A DNA stretch of 64,000 nucleotides from Candidatus Kinetoplastibacterium galatii TCC219. Lineage in GTDB: Bacteria > Pseudomonadota > Gammaproteobacteria > Burkholderiales > Burkholderiaceae_B. The stretch is taken from NCBI RefSeq assembly GCF_000340905.1, contig NC_020284.1:124001-188000 (forward strand). The letters are read 5' to 3'. Positions within the stretch are counted from its first letter, which is position 1. Every line of letters begins with the position of its first letter. Positions 12,783-22,526 of the stretch are shown here, piece after piece. A program made the position numbers and the translations under genes. Below the pieces are notes generated by a model. That model made no database searches. It had not been told where the DNA came from and saw nothing but the letters and a program-made list of their open reading frames with translations.

Positions 12783-13793
12783 ATGGCAATAAGAGTTGCA
12801 ATTAATGGATATGGTCGTATAGGGCGTAATATTTTAAGGGCTCATTATGAATATGGCAAAAAAAATAATATAGAGATAGTTGCTATAAATGATATGGGTG
12901 GTCCAGAAACAAATGCTCACTTAACTCGTTTCGATACCGTTCATGGTAAATTCAACGGCTCAGTGAAGGTAGAAGAAGATTTTATGGTTGTTAATGGCGA
13001 CAAAATAAAAATGCTTGCCAATCGCAATCCAGAAGAGTTACCTTGGAAATCACTTAATATTGATGTTGTTTTAGAATGCACTGGTGTATTTACATCTAAA
13101 GAAAAGTCCATTGCTCATATCAAGAGCGGGGCCAAGAAAGTCATTATATCAGCTCCTGGTGGAGATGATGTTGATGCTACAGTAGTTTTCGGAGTCAATG
13201 ACAGTATACTTAAATCATCTCATACTGTCATTTCTAATGCTTCTTGTACAACTAATTGTTTAGTTCCAATTGTTAAGCCTTTAAACGATATTGTTGGTAT
13301 AGAAAGCGGTCTTATGACCACTATTCATTCCTATACAAATGATCAGGTTCTTACAGATGTGTCTCACAAGGATTTAAGAAGAGCTAGGTCTGCCACAATG
13401 AGCATGATTCCAACCAAAACTGGAGCTGCTGCTGCAGTTGGTTTAGTTTTACCGGAGCTAAAAGGCAAGTTGGATGGTTATTCCATAAGAGTTCCTACTA
13501 TCAATGTCTCATTAGTAGATTTGTCCTTTATCGCTACAAGAGAAACCTCAGTTAAAGAAATAAATGAAATATTAAAAAGAGCATCTGATGGTATTCTAAA
13601 AGGAGTTTTGGATTTTAGCTCAGATTATCTTGTTTCTGTCGATTATAATCATAGTCCAGCATCTAGCACATTTGATTCCACTCTAACCAAGGTATCTGGA
13701 AGACTTGTTAAAGTATTCTCTTGGTATGACAATGAGTGGGGGTTTTCTAATCGCATGTTAGATACTACTGTTGCTCTTATGTCGGCTAAATAG
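12783..13793 (+). CDS. gap: Glyceraldehyde-3-phosphate dehydrogenase, type I
   Basis: Oxidises glyceraldehyde 3-phosphate to 1,3-bisphosphoglycerate with NAD. The 336-residue frame shows the dinucleotide-binding [10 protein letters not shown] at the N-terminus, the catalytic SNASCTTNC, and the C-terminal [12 protein letters not shown]. It starts two bases after the tkt stop and is followed by pgk after an 80-base spacer that holds an 11-bp inverted repeat. All catalytic signatures are intact. Confidence 0.97.
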   Translation: MAIRVAINGYGRIGRNILRAHYEYGKKNNIEIVAINDMGGPETNAHLTRFDTVHGKFNGSVKVEEDFMVVNGDKIKMLANRNPEELPWKSLNIDVVLECTGVFTSKEKSIAHIKSGAKKVIISAPGGDDVDATVVFGVNDSILKSSHTVISNASCTTNCLVPIVKPLNDIVGIESGLMTTIHSYTNDQVLTDVSHKDLRRARSATMSMIPTKTGAAAAVGLVLPELKGKLDGYSIRVPTINVSLVDLSFIATRETSVKEINEILKRASDGILKGVLDFSSDYLVSVDYNHSPASSTFDSTLTKVSGRLVKVFSWYDNEWGFSNRMLDTTVALMSAK

Positions 13794-13806
13794 TTAATGC
13801 TTTATG

Positions 13807-13843
13807 TACAATAAACATTTTGTTTGACAATTTGTTTATTGTA
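13807..13843. repeat. Perfect 11-bp inverted repeat between gap and pgk
   Basis: TACAATAAACA at 13807-13817 is the exact reverse complement of TGTTTATTGTA at 13833-13843, with a 15-base loop. The loop contains TTTGACAA, that is a perfect TTGACA hexamer at 13824-13829, but no convincing -10 box follows at 16-18 bases. No run of T follows the right arm, so a classical intrinsic terminator is unlikely. It could be an operator or an mRNA-processing or stability hairpin between gap and pgk. The ten bases TGTTTATTGT of the right arm recur just before greA (37303-37312). Confidence 0.6.
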
Positions 13844-13873
13844 TTGTTGATATTGGTATTTATAGAGGTTTCA

Positions 13874-15067
13874 ATGAGTGTTAAGACCTTAAGCGACTTA
13901 TCCATGTCCGGTAAATTGTTGGGTAAGAGAGTTTTTATAAGATCAGATTTGAATGTTCCATTTGATAATGTTGGTAATATTGCAGAAGATACTCGTATTA
14001 GAGCCTCTGTTCCTGGAATTAGACTTGCCTTGGATGGTGGGGCAGCCGTAATGGTAACTTCTCATCTGGGACGCCCCAAAGAAGGTGTATTGAGTGAATC
14101 AGATTCATTAGCGAAAGTAGCCCAGAGATTATCAGAAATCTTGGGTATGCAAGTTGAGCTTATTAAGGATTGGGTGAATGGCGTTAGTGTTGATCCAGGT
14201 CAGGTCGTATTGTTGGAGAATTGCAGAGTAAATGTTGGAGAAAAGGATAATGATGATTCTTTATCTCGTAAAATGGCTTCTTTATGCGATGTATATGTTA
14301 ATGATGCATTCGGCACGGCACATCGTGCAGAGGCTACTACTTCTGGTATAACCAAATATGTTGCTGTTGCATGCGCTGGACCTTTGTTAGAAGCAGAGTT
14401 AACAGCATTGCATCGTGTTTTCTCTTCCCCTAAGAGACCCTTAGTTGCTATTGTCGGCGGATCCAAAGTTTCTTCAAAATTATCGGTATTAAAATTTTTA
14501 TCTGACAAGGTAGATTATCTGATAGTTGGTGGTGGTATTGCTAATACTTTCATGCTTGCATCAGGATTACCGATTGGTAAATCTTTAGTAGAGCTTGATC
14601 AAATAGAAAATGCGCTTTTCATTATTAACAATATGAAGAATCGTGGTGCGGCTGTGCCTATTCCATTAGATGTATTGTGTTCCAAGTCTTTTAACGCTGA
14701 TGCTGAAGCTATTTTAAAGCAATCCACAGAAATATTAGATGATGATATGATAATGGATGTTGGACCTGAAACGTCAAAAATTTTTGGTAAAATCCTCGAT
14801 TTAGCTGGAACGATAGTTTGGAATGGTCCGGTCGGTGTTTTTGAATTTGATCAATTTTCTCATGGAACATCATTTGTTGCAGATACTATAGCTAAATCCA
14901 AAGGTTTTTCTGTAGCTGGTGGTGGAGATACTATCGCTGCTATTTATAAATATGGAATAGAAGATAAAATAGACTATATATCTACTGGTGGCGGAGCCTT
15001 CCTAGAGTTTTTAGAAGGTAAGACTTTACCTGCTGTGCTAGCTCTGGAATTAAGAGCTGATAATTAG
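13874..15067 (+). CDS. pgk: Phosphoglycerate kinase
   Basis: Transfers phosphate from 1,3-bisphosphoglycerate to ADP, the ATP-yielding step of lower glycolysis. Substrate-binding motifs are [13 protein letters not shown], the SHLGRP loop and [10 protein letters not shown]. The C-terminal nucleotide site is [11 protein letters not shown] chose the ATG at 13874 ([10 protein letters not shown]), which has an AGAGG-like ribosome site just before it. The frame can be extended to a TTG at 13820, but those 18 residues are hydrophobic, unlike the family, and overlap the inverted repeat. The length of 397 residues is normal. The convergent pit gene ends one base beyond the pgk stop. Confidence 0.96.
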   Translation: MSVKTLSDLSMSGKLLGKRVFIRSDLNVPFDNVGNIAEDTRIRASVPGIRLALDGGAAVMVTSHLGRPKEGVLSESDSLAKVAQRLSEILGMQVELIKDWVNGVSVDPGQVVLLENCRVNVGEKDNDDSLSRKMASLCDVYVNDAFGTAHRAEATTSGITKYVAVACAGPLLEAELTALHRVFSSPKRPLVAIVGGSKVSSKLSVLKFLSDKVDYLIVGGGIANTFMLASGLPIGKSLVELDQIENALFIINNMKNRGAAVPIPLDVLCSKSFNADAEAILKQSTEILDDDMIMDVGPETSKIFGKILDLAGTIVWNGPVGVFEFDQFSHGTSFVADTIAKSKGFSVAGGGDTIAAIYKYGIEDKIDYISTGGGAFLEFLEGKTLPAVLALELRADN

Positions 15068-15068
15068 A

Positions 15069-16553
15069 TTATTCTAAAATAAATATTCCTATAGCAAATA
15101 GGGATGCGGACAGTGATATTGCTGCCGGAAGGGTTAGTATCCATGCTAATAATATATGGCGGATAGTGTTTCGCTGCAGGCTTACTTTATTAGCAACTAC
15201 TGTTCCGGCAACTCCAGAAGATAGTACGTGTGTCGTGGATACTGGAAGATTGAATAGATTTGCAATTCCTATAGAGAACACAGCTGTTACCTGGGCTGCA
15301 GTTCCTTGAGCATATGTCATCCCCTGTGTGCCTATTTTTTCTCCTACAGTTGTAACAACTCGTTTCCATCCTATCATGGTTCCAAACCCTAGAGCTGTAG
15401 CTACTGCTATAATTACCCATATCGGAGCATATTCTACAGTAGAGGTAATATCCGTTCTAAGTCTATCTAGATCATATATATTTGGAGTAGTTAGGTTTTG
15501 TGTTTTTACAACATTTTTTGCTATGTCATCCAGACAAAGTAAATTTTTTCGAGTGTTTATTCTTTGTTTTATAGATAAGTCTTCATAATTCGATACATTT
15601 TTTAATGTGAATTCTATTGTATTGATAGTTGATAGTGTCATTTTTGGGCTACAGCTTAGATCTTTTGAAAGGTCATTAGATATAATCTGATCACTCATGT
15701 TTAGGTATTCGATTATATATTCTTGATTTCTGTTATAAAACTCTCGCAAATGAACAACAGCATTTCTCGTGCAATCTATTTGATATGATGTACTATGTAG
15801 ATTTAATACGTATTGAGATGGGGATATTCCTATCAAAATAAGCATTACTAATCCAATACCTTTTTGACCATCATTTGATCCATGAACAAAACTAACTCCC
15901 ATCGCTGAAATTACAAGTACAAGTCTATTCCAGAAAGGTGGGTGTTTTTTTGCTTCTAATAATCTACGTTGTTTTGGAGTGTAGTGCATGTTTGATTTTG
16001 GCCATAGATTTTTTAATATTAGGAATAACCATCCAGCCAAAATAAATCCTAGTATTGGAGAAATTATCATTGATAGTCCAATGTCTATGGCTTTACTCCA
16101 GTTTATGCTTTCTGTCATAGGTGTACTTGTTAACCATGAATTAGTTAATCCTACTCCTAAAATTGACCCAATTAAGGTATGTGAACTAGATGCAGGTATA
16201 CCAAAGAACCAAGTCCCTAGATTCCATATTATTGCGGCTGATATCATAGAAAATATCATAATCAGTCCGCGAGAACTGTTGACGTTTATAATTAACTCTA
16301 TTGGCAAAAGGTGTACTATAGCATATGCTATACCAACTCCACCCATTAGCACACCTAGAAAATTAAATATGCCTGAAAAAATAACTGCTATATGTGGAGG
16401 CATAGCTTTAGTATATATTACCGTAGCAACTGCATTAGCTGTGTCATGAAATCCATTTATAAATTCATACACGAGGACAAAAGCCAACGCCATAATTAGG
16501 CCAAAACAAACCCACACGCTTAAACCAGAAAATATACTTATCATAAAAGTCAA
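15069..16553 (-). CDS. pit: Inorganic phosphate transporter, PiT family
   Basis: A low-affinity phosphate:cation symporter in the inner membrane, 494 residues. The two PiT signature repeats are visible: GFHDTANAVATV near the N-terminus, and VHGSNDGQKGIGL in the middle with GTAAQVTAV and FNLPVSTTHVLSS later. The PASSSHTLIGSILG segment is also typical. A hydrophilic stretch of about 120 residues (about 245-365) separates the two membrane halves, as in E. coli PitA. It sits on the opposite strand between pgk and fba, where relatives usually carry pyruvate kinase. An ATG three codons inside (16544) is an alternative start. Confidence 0.93.
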   Translation of the reverse strand: MTFMISIFSGLSVWVCFGLIMALAFVLVYEFINGFHDTANAVATVIYTKAMPPHIAVIFSGIFNFLGVLMGGVGIAYAIVHLLPIELIINVNSSRGLIMIFSMISAAIIWNLGTWFFGIPASSSHTLIGSILGVGLTNSWLTSTPMTESINWSKAIDIGLSMIISPILGFILAGWLFLILKNLWPKSNMHYTPKQRRLLEAKKHPPFWNRLVLVISAMGVSFVHGSNDGQKGIGLVMLILIGISPSQYVLNLHSTSYQIDCTRNAVVHLREFYNRNQEYIIEYLNMSDQIISNDLSKDLSCSPKMTLSTINTIEFTLKNVSNYEDLSIKQRINTRKNLLCLDDIAKNVVKTQNLTTPNIYDLDRLRTDITSTVEYAPIWVIIAVATALGFGTMIGWKRVVTTVGEKIGTQGMTYAQGTAAQVTAVFSIGIANLFNLPVSTTHVLSSGVAGTVVANKVSLQRNTIRHILLAWILTLPAAISLSASLFAIGIFILE

Positions 16554-16882
16554 TTCTTAATCAAAATAGTAATTTTGTTATTTATACAAATAAGGCAAAA
16601 TGCTATAGATCAGATTTTAAAAGAATTTAAAAATGCTTAACTAAAAGTTATTGGATCAACATGGGTGTAAGTATGGATCAAAATATTTATTTTTTAAAGT
16701 AATAAATAATCAATTTAGAATAAAATTATCAAATAATGGAAAAAATCATGCCTAATCCGATATTTATACTTGCAAATGATTTAGCAAGTATAATTTATAT
16801 ATAATAACCTATATATTCTTATGATTATGTTGCAAATTCATTTCCAGTTTTGATATTCACTTAGTTTCGGGAGAATTATTTC
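16554..16882. promoter_or_regulatory. Divergent pit/fba intergenic region with 10-bp inverted repeat overlapping a -10 box
   Basis: This 329-base non-coding gap shows no recognisable gene or remnant of pyruvate kinase. A perfect inverted repeat, TTATACTTGC (16764-16773) and GCAAGTATAA (16784-16793) with a ten-base spacer, overlaps a perfect TATAAT hexamer at 16789-16794. I find no good -35 at normal spacing, which could mean an activator-dependent promoter. A second TATAAT is at 16800-16805. fba would then have a leader of about 80 bases ending in the strong ribosome site GGGAGAA (16869-16875). The repeat is seen directly; an operator role is inference. Confidence 0.5.
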
Positions 16883-17947
16883 ATGTCTTTAGTATCTATG
16901 CGACAATTGCTTGATCATGCAGCTGAAAATGATTATGGAATTCCAGCTTTTAACGTTAATAATCTTGAACAAGTTCAGGCTATAATGGAAGCTGCTGACG
17001 AAACGAATAGTCCAGTTATTATGCAAGCCTCAGCAGGTGCTCGTAAGTACGCAGGAGGAATTTTTTTAAAACAGCTTATACAAGCATCAGTTGATTCCTA
17101 TCCTCATATACCAGTAGTTATGCATCAAGATCATGGACAGTCCCCGTCAGTTTGTAAAAGCGCTATAGACTTAGGCTTTTCAAGCGTAATGATGGATGGA
17201 TCACTCAAGGAAGATGGGAAGACAGTATCTGACTATGAATATAATAGATGTGTAACTAAAGAAGTAGTTGATATTGCTCATCGGCTTGGAGTTACAGTTG
17301 AAGGAGAGCTTGGTTGTTTAGGATCATTAGAAACCCTTGAAGGAGATAAAGAAGATGGTCACGGTGCTGATGGTAAATTAACCTTGGAGCAGTTATTAAC
17401 AAATCCAGAACAAGCTGCTGATTTTGTTAAATACACTCAAATTGATGCTCTTGCTATTGCCATAGGAACGAGTCACGGAGCCTATAAATTTACACGTAGA
17501 CCTACTGGTGATATCTTATCTATCGATCGTATTAAGGAAATTCACTCTAGATTACCTAACACACATTTAGTTATGCATGGCAGTTCAAGTGTGCCTCAAG
17601 AACTGTTATCAGAAATTCGTGAATTTGGTGGTAGCATAAAGGAAACATATGGAGTTCCTGTAGAGGAGATTAAGGAAGCTATAAAACATGGGGTTAGAAA
17701 AATAAATATAGATACTGATATTCGTTTAGCAATGACATCTGCTATACGTAGGTTTTTCTATGAAAGTCCAGATAAGTTTGATCCTAGAGACTATTTAACA
17801 AAGGCAAGAGCAGCAGCAAAAAGAATTTGTGTTTCTCGCTACATAGAGTTTGGTTCATCTGGCAATGCTAGTAAAATTAAGCCGATCAGCCTAGACAATA
17901 TGTCTGAATTGTATATTTCAGGAAAACTTACTCAACAAATTAAGTAA
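16883..17947 (+). CDS. fba: Fructose-bisphosphate aldolase, class II
   Basis: A zinc-dependent aldolase interconverting fructose 1,6-bisphosphate and the two triose phosphates. Signatures are [10 protein letters not shown] near the N-terminus, the zinc-ligand motif [16 protein letters not shown], the [11 protein letters not shown] loop and [10 protein letters not shown]. The 354-residue length and sequence match the betaproteobacterial type. The start has a strong GGGAGAA ribosome site. It opens the run fba-purC-purE-purK-sua5-xerD. In Burkholderia pyk precedes this block; here pyk is absent and pit lies upstream in the opposite direction. Confidence 0.96.
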   Translation: MSLVSMRQLLDHAAENDYGIPAFNVNNLEQVQAIMEAADETNSPVIMQASAGARKYAGGIFLKQLIQASVDSYPHIPVVMHQDHGQSPSVCKSAIDLGFSSVMMDGSLKEDGKTVSDYEYNRCVTKEVVDIAHRLGVTVEGELGCLGSLETLEGDKEDGHGADGKLTLEQLLTNPEQAADFVKYTQIDALAIAIGTSHGAYKFTRRPTGDILSIDRIKEIHSRLPNTHLVMHGSSSVPQELLSEIREFGGSIKETYGVPVEEIKEAIKHGVRKINIDTDIRLAMTSAIRRFFYESPDKFDPRDYLTKARAAAKRICVSRYIEFGSSGNASKIKPISLDNMSELYISGKLTQQIK

Positions 17948-17971
17948 TATTTTTTTATAGGGGTCATAGTA

Positions 17972-18847
17972 ATGAATGTTTTATATGAGTCAAATATAAA
18001 GTCACTCCCATTAATATCTAGGGGTAAAGTTAGAGATATATATTCTGTAGATGAAAGCAAATTATTGATAGTCACAACTGACAGAGTATCGGCATTTGAT
18101 GTAATTCTTAATGATCCTATTCCTGGAAAAGGTGTGGTGCTAAATAAGATGACAGAATTTTGGTTAAATAAATTTTCTGATATTTTACCAAATCATTCAA
18201 CTGCTGTAATGCCAGAAGATGTAGTTTTGAAAAATGAGATAGACCAAGTAAAAGATAGAGCAGTTGTAGTAAAAAGGCTTCGTCCAATTATGGTGGAGGC
18301 AGTTGCAAGGGGTTATTTGATTGGATCAGGTTGGCTTGAGTATCAAAAAAGTGGTTCCATATGCGGAGTTAAGCTCCCCAAAGATTTATTAAAAGCAAGT
18401 AAATTGAATTCTGCAATATTTACACCTGCTGCTAAAGCAGAAGTTGGTATGCATGACGAAAATGTTGAGTTTGATTATGTAATACAACTGGTTGGTTCCG
18501 AGTTAGCTAGACGCATCAGAGATATTACAGTTGAGCTATATAGCAGAGCTTCACAATTTGCATTAGATAAAGGAATAATAATAGCAGATACTAAATTTGA
18601 GTTTGGCATTGATAGTAATGGCGAGCTTAATCTGATGGATGAGGTATTAACTCCAGATTCTTCCCGTTTTTGGCCGGTTAGTGATTATAAGGTTGGTATA
18701 AGCCCTCCTTCTTTTGACAAGCAATTCATAAGAGACTGGCTAGAATCTCAAAACTGGAACAAAAAAGCTCCTGCTCCTAATTTGCCGATGGATGTAATAA
18801 AAAAGACTTCCGACAAATATAATGAAGTTTTAAAACGTTTATTATAG
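17972..18847 (+). CDS. purC: Phosphoribosylaminoimidazole-succinocarboxamide synthase
   Basis: SAICAR synthetase, the step of purine synthesis that joins aspartate to CAIR. The N-terminus has the family motif [29 protein letters not shown] and DTKFEFGID are further conserved blocks. C-terminally it has [13 protein letters not shown]. At 291 residues it is the long proteobacterial form also found in Bordetella. It lies 24 bases after fba and 23 before purE, with a GGGG-type ribosome site, so it is part of an operon making consecutive purine intermediates. Confidence 0.96.
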   Translation: MNVLYESNIKSLPLISRGKVRDIYSVDESKLLIVTTDRVSAFDVILNDPIPGKGVVLNKMTEFWLNKFSDILPNHSTAVMPEDVVLKNEIDQVKDRAVVVKRLRPIMVEAVARGYLIGSGWLEYQKSGSICGVKLPKDLLKASKLNSAIFTPAAKAEVGMHDENVEFDYVIQLVGSELARRIRDITVELYSRASQFALDKGIIIADTKFEFGIDSNGELNLMDEVLTPDSSRFWPVSDYKVGISPPSFDKQFIRDWLESQNWNKKAPAPNLPMDVIKKTSDKYNEVLKRLL

Positions 18848-18870
18848 ATATTTTTTATTGGGGTTTAATT

Positions 18871-19362
18871 ATGGACTATATTTCATCTCCCGTAGTTGGA
18901 GTTGTCATGGGATCATCAAGTGATTGGGATGTAATGAGTCATGCTGCTTCGATTCTAGAGAGTTTTGATGTTCCTTTTGAATCTAAGGTTATTTCAGCCC
19001 ATAGAATGCCAAAAGAAATGTTTGATTACGCTAGTGAGGCACATGATAGGGGTCTTAAGGCTATAATTGCTGGGGCGGGTGGTGCTGCTCATTTGCCAGG
19101 GATGATTGCGTCATTAACAGAGGTGCCAGTTTTTGGAGTACCAGTGCCTTCAAAATATTTATCTGGAGAGGATTCTTTGTTATCCATAGTGCAGATGCCT
19201 AAGGGTATACCTGTGGCTACATTTGCAATAGGGGAGGCTGGAGCAACAAACGCAGCATTGCATGTATTGGCAAACATGGCGTTATTTGATAACACATTAC
19301 GACATAAGTTATTATCTTTTAGAAAATCTCAAACAGATAAAGCACGTAATATGAAATTATAA
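18871..19362 (+). CDS. purE: N5-carboxyaminoimidazole ribonucleotide mutase
   Basis: Converts N5-CAIR to CAIR, acting right after PurK. The class I PurE signature MGSSSDWDVM is at residues 12-21, with SAHRMP and the GAGGAAHLPGM loop following. The length of 163 residues is typical. It lies between purC and purK with short spacers, so the three genes for consecutive steps are together. No damage is seen. Confidence 0.96.
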   Translation: MDYISSPVVGVVMGSSSDWDVMSHAASILESFDVPFESKVISAHRMPKEMFDYASEAHDRGLKAIIAGAGGAAHLPGMIASLTEVPVFGVPVPSKYLSGEDSLLSIVQMPKGIPVATFAIGEAGATNAALHVLANMALFDNTLRHKLLSFRKSQTDKARNMKL

Positions 19363-19379
19363 GTTTTTAGGAAGCCATA

Positions 19380-20567
19380 ATGAATTCATCCAGATCTAAT
19401 TTTTATGTTTCTCCTGGTAATTACCTTGGGTTATTAGGAGGTGGGCAATTAGGAAGAATGTTTTGCCACTCGGCGCAGAGTTTAGGCTATAAAGTTGTGG
19501 TGCTTGATCCAGATCCTGATTGTCCTTCTGGTATGGTTGCAGATTATCATATAGCAGCATCTTATAACGATGTTAATGCTTTAGAGAAATTATCTAAATT
19601 ATGTAGATCAGTTACTATAGAGTTTGAGAATATACCATGCAATAGTTTAGAAATATTATCAAAAGATTGTATTGTCACTCCATCTGCCCATGCTGTTTCT
19701 GTGGCGCAAAATAGAATTAAGGAAAAAGAGTTCATACAATCTCAAGGTGTCGAAGTAGCCCCCTATAAATCCATATATAATGAAAAAGATATAACAGAAA
19801 ATATGGAATACCTGCTTCCAGGTATAATTAAAGTATCGAAAATGGGATATGATGGTAAAGGGCAGGCAATTGTTTCTTCTTTGGATGAGGCAAGAGAAAT
19901 TTATTATAAATTTGGTGAAGTGCCATGCATTTTAGAGAAGAATCTTTCTATCAATTATGAGGCTTCAGTAGTATTAGCTCGTGATTTTAGCGGCAACTCG
20001 GTTTTTTTCCCTATAAGTATTAATATTCATAATAAAGGCATATTATCAAGCTCGTTTGTTAGAAAAGATATTGATTCTTCAATCTATAGTCATGAAAAAG
20101 AACGCATGATACGTAAAGCAAAGAAAATTGCTGATTCTTTAAATTACCATGGTGTATTGTGTGTTGAGTTTTTTGTATTGAATAATAATACTATCATTGT
20201 TAATGAAATTGCCCCAAGACCTCATAATAGTGGTCACTATACCATAGATGCTTGCTTTGAAAGTCAGTTTGATCAACAGGTTAGGGTAATGACGGGACTT
20301 CCACTAGGTAGCACAGAATTACTAACATCTGCTCTTATGTTGAACATATTAGGAGATAGTTGGTTTGATACAGACTCGGGGGTTCTTAGAGAGCCAAATT
20401 GGCATGATATTTTATCTTTATCAGGTGTAAAATTACATCTTTATGGAAAAAAAGAAGCACGTCCATTACGTAAGATGGGTCATTTAACAGTATTAGGTGA
20501 TAATATTAATTTGTTAGAAGATAAGGCAAGAATTGTTGCCACAAAACTGGACTTGTCTTTTTGGTAA
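19380..20567 (+). CDS. purK: 5-(carboxyamino)imidazole ribonucleotide synthase
   Basis: An ATP-grasp enzyme that carboxylates AIR using bicarbonate and ATP. The N-terminus has LGLLGGGQLGRMFCHSAQ. The central part has MGYDGKGQAIV, typical of the ATP-binding lid, and the grasp domain ends with VNEIAPRPHNSGHYTIDAC. The 395-residue length is normal. Its ATG is 17 bases past the purE stop, and TTTAGGA provides a ribosome site. It is co-directional with fba-purC-purE. Confidence 0.95.
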   Translation: MNSSRSNFYVSPGNYLGLLGGGQLGRMFCHSAQSLGYKVVVLDPDPDCPSGMVADYHIAASYNDVNALEKLSKLCRSVTIEFENIPCNSLEILSKDCIVTPSAHAVSVAQNRIKEKEFIQSQGVEVAPYKSIYNEKDITENMEYLLPGIIKVSKMGYDGKGQAIVSSLDEAREIYYKFGEVPCILEKNLSINYEASVVLARDFSGNSVFFPISINIHNKGILSSSFVRKDIDSSIYSHEKERMIRKAKKIADSLNYHGVLCVEFFVLNNNTIIVNEIAPRPHNSGHYTIDACFESQFDQQVRVMTGLPLGSTELLTSALMLNILGDSWFDTDSGVLREPNWHDILSLSGVKLHLYGKKEARPLRKMGHLTVLGDNINLLEDKARIVATKLDLSFW

Positions 20568-20591
20568 TTGTTGAAGTTAGAGAGATATTAA

Positions 20592-21590
20592 TTGAGATAT
20601 TGTAATATTGGAGAGGCCGCTGATAGTTTAGTTAAAGGCAATGTAGTTGCTTTCCCTACTGAAACAGTCTATGGACTTGGAGCTGATGCTGATAATGATC
20701 AGGCTATAAGTAAGGTATATTCCATTAAGAATCGTCCATTAAATCATCCGGTCATTGTTCATTTGCTAGATGGTGATGATCTTTTATATTGGGCTGAAAA
20801 TGTTCCTAGGGAGGCTTACTTATTAATTGAAAATTTCTGGCCTGGTCCTTTGACAATTCTGCTGAAGAAATCTAAAAATGTTATAAGTTTGGTTAGTGGT
20901 GGTCAAGATACTATTGGATTGAGGTGTCCATCACATATTATTGCTCAGAATCTTTTGAAAGAGTTTGTGCGCTTGAAGCCTGCTCAGCGTGGTGGATTGA
21001 TAGCTCCTTCTGCAAATAAATTTGGCAAGGTGTCACCTACAAGTTCGAAACATGTTTTTGATGAATTTTCAAATGAAATTTCTTCTAACTTAATGATCGT
21101 AGATGGAGGTAAATCAATGATAGGTATTGAATCAACCATTGTAGATTTGTCGAATGTAGTTAAAGGTTCTCACCCAACTTTGTTAAGACCAGGTTTCATT
21201 AAAGCATCGCAAATAGAGGAGGCATTAGGGCGAAAAGTGTTTTCTCCTACAGAGTATTCGCCAGTTGTTTCTGGTTCATTGAGGGCGCACTATTCCACTA
21301 ATACTCCTTTAGAGATAATTAAAGAAGATATAGATTTTGATGATTTATTCTATTCGAATAAAAAAATTGCATTGCTATCTTGTGATCCTTCCCCTATTGC
21401 TTTGCCTAGTTGTTTTATTTGGTATGAAATGTCACACGATAATGATTTATATGCTAGTAAACTTTATTCAACATTGAGAGAGATAGACTTATCTAATTTT
21501 GATAAAATTTTCGTATATGATTTGCCAAATGGTTCAGCATGGAATGCAATAAGAGATAGGATCTATAGGGCAGCAGCAGCTTTTATTTAA
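20592..21590 (+). CDS. L-threonylcarbamoyladenylate synthase (Sua5/YrdC/YwlC)
   Basis: Makes threonylcarbamoyl-AMP for the t6A37 modification of ANN-decoding tRNAs. The YrdC domain covers about residues 1-205, with VAFPTETVYGLGADA, KNRPLNHPVIVH and the C-terminal LLRPG. The linker PVVSGSLRAHYSTNTPL and a Sua5 C-terminal domain follow, so this is the two-domain Sua5 form (332 residues). The start appears to be TTG at 20592, with AGAGAG about six bases upstream; no ATG or GTG fits. It sits between purK and xerD, a placement also known in Burkholderia. Confidence 0.92.
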   Translation: MRYCNIGEAADSLVKGNVVAFPTETVYGLGADADNDQAISKVYSIKNRPLNHPVIVHLLDGDDLLYWAENVPREAYLLIENFWPGPLTILLKKSKNVISLVSGGQDTIGLRCPSHIIAQNLLKEFVRLKPAQRGGLIAPSANKFGKVSPTSSKHVFDEFSNEISSNLMIVDGGKSMIGIESTIVDLSNVVKGSHPTLLRPGFIKASQIEEALGRKVFSPTEYSPVVSGSLRAHYSTNTPLEIIKEDIDFDDLFYSNKKIALLSCDPSPIALPSCFIWYEMSHDNDLYASKLYSTLREIDLSNFDKIFVYDLPNGSAWNAIRDRIYRAAAAFI

Positions 21591-21602
21591 TAATGGTTTT
21601 TT

Positions 21603-22502
21603 ATGTCTTTGATTTCTAAGGTAGTTATAGATTCTTTTATAGATAGTATCTGGTTAGAAGAAGGACTTTCTAAAAACACACTATCTTCGTATAGAGGAGA
21701 TATAGAGTGCTTCGCTTTATGGATGGAGAATTTATACAAAAAAAGTATTTTGGACGATATTGTCAGTGAAGATATTTATAAATGGCTCTCGGAGAATTTT
21801 TTTGTTATAAAGTCAACAACATCTAACAGGCGTCTGGCATCATTAAAAAAATTCTACACATGGTCTCTACGTGAAAAATTAACAAAAAACAATCCATGCT
21901 TATTAATAAAAACCTCTAAACAAGATAAAAATGTGCCAAAAACTCTATCTGAGAGTCAAGTTGAAGAACTATTAAAAGCTCCGAATGTTGACACCGACAT
22001 TGGATTGCGTGACCGCGCTATGTTAGAAACAATGTATTCTACTGGTCTGCGAGTATCGGAGTTGGTTAATTTAAAAATAAATGATGTTAATTTATCTGAT
22101 GGGGTTGTTCATATTATAATGGGAAAAGGAGGAAAAGACAGACTAGTTCCATTGGGAGAAGAATCTGTTTACTGGATAGAGAATTATATATCCAATATTA
22201 GATGTTCCTTACTTCCTTTTAACAAAAATATCTTGTTTGTTACAAACAGACTAGGAGCTATGTCGAGACAAGCTTTTTGGCATATGGTAAAAAAATACGC
22301 AATTCTAGCAAATATAGATGCTTACTTATCGCCACATGTTTTAAGGCATGCATTTGCTACTCATCTCTTAAATCATGGTGCCGACTTAAGAGTTGTACAG
22401 ATGTTATTAGGCCATTCCAATATATCTACTACTCAGATTTATACTCATATAGCAAATGAAAGACTAAAGCAATTGCATCAAAAACATCATCCTCGCCATT
22501 AA
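21603..22502 (+). CDS. xerD: Tyrosine recombinase XerD
   Basis: A site-specific recombinase which, with XerC, resolves chromosome dimers at dif. The N-terminal SAM-like domain covers about residues 1-90. The catalytic domain has all expected residues: Arg in STGLRVSEL, Lys in MGKGGKDR, HxxR in SPHVLRHAFATH, His in LGHSNISTTQ, and Tyr in IYTH. At 299 residues it is complete. XerC would give a similar picture; XerD is favoured by overall resemblance and length. Its TAA stop is the loop of a terminator hairpin that also faces the convergent tRNA-Arg gene. Confidence 0.9.
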   Translation: MSLISKVVIDSFIDSIWLEEGLSKNTLSSYRGDIECFALWMENLYKKSILDDIVSEDIYKWLSENFFVIKSTTSNRRLASLKKFYTWSLREKLTKNNPCLLIKTSKQDKNVPKTLSESQVEELLKAPNVDTDIGLRDRAMLETMYSTGLRVSELVNLKINDVNLSDGVVHIIMGKGGKDRLVPLGEESVYWIENYISNIRCSLLPFNKNILFVTNRLGAMSRQAFWHMVKKYAILANIDAYLSPHVLRHAFATHLLNHGADLRVVQMLLGHSNISTTQIYTHIANERLKQLHQKHHPRH

Positions 22503-22526
22503 ATGGCGTAGGATCATCAGTTTTTT
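22489..22526. terminator. Intrinsic terminator overlapping the xerD stop codon, usable in both directions
   Basis: ATCCTCGCCAT (22489-22499) pairs with ATGGCGtAGGAT (22503-22514). This gives an 11-bp stem with one bulged T, and the three-base loop is exactly the xerD stop codon TAA (22500-22502). On the plus strand seven T follow at 22521-22527. On the minus strand, downstream of tRNA-Arg, the same hairpin is followed by a T-rich stretch. It therefore probably ends both convergent transcripts. Confidence 0.8.

Noticed and set aside
13824-13853. TTGACA at 13824 as the -35 of a pgk promoter
   Set aside because: No acceptable -10 follows at 16-18 bases (TTGATA and TGATAT are poor), so it is mentioned only as part of the inverted repeat.
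15490-15830. Hydrophilic stretch inside the Pit transporter as a possible insertion
   Set aside because: PitA-type transporters normally carry a central hydrophilic loop of this kind, and total length (494) equals that of E. coli PitA.
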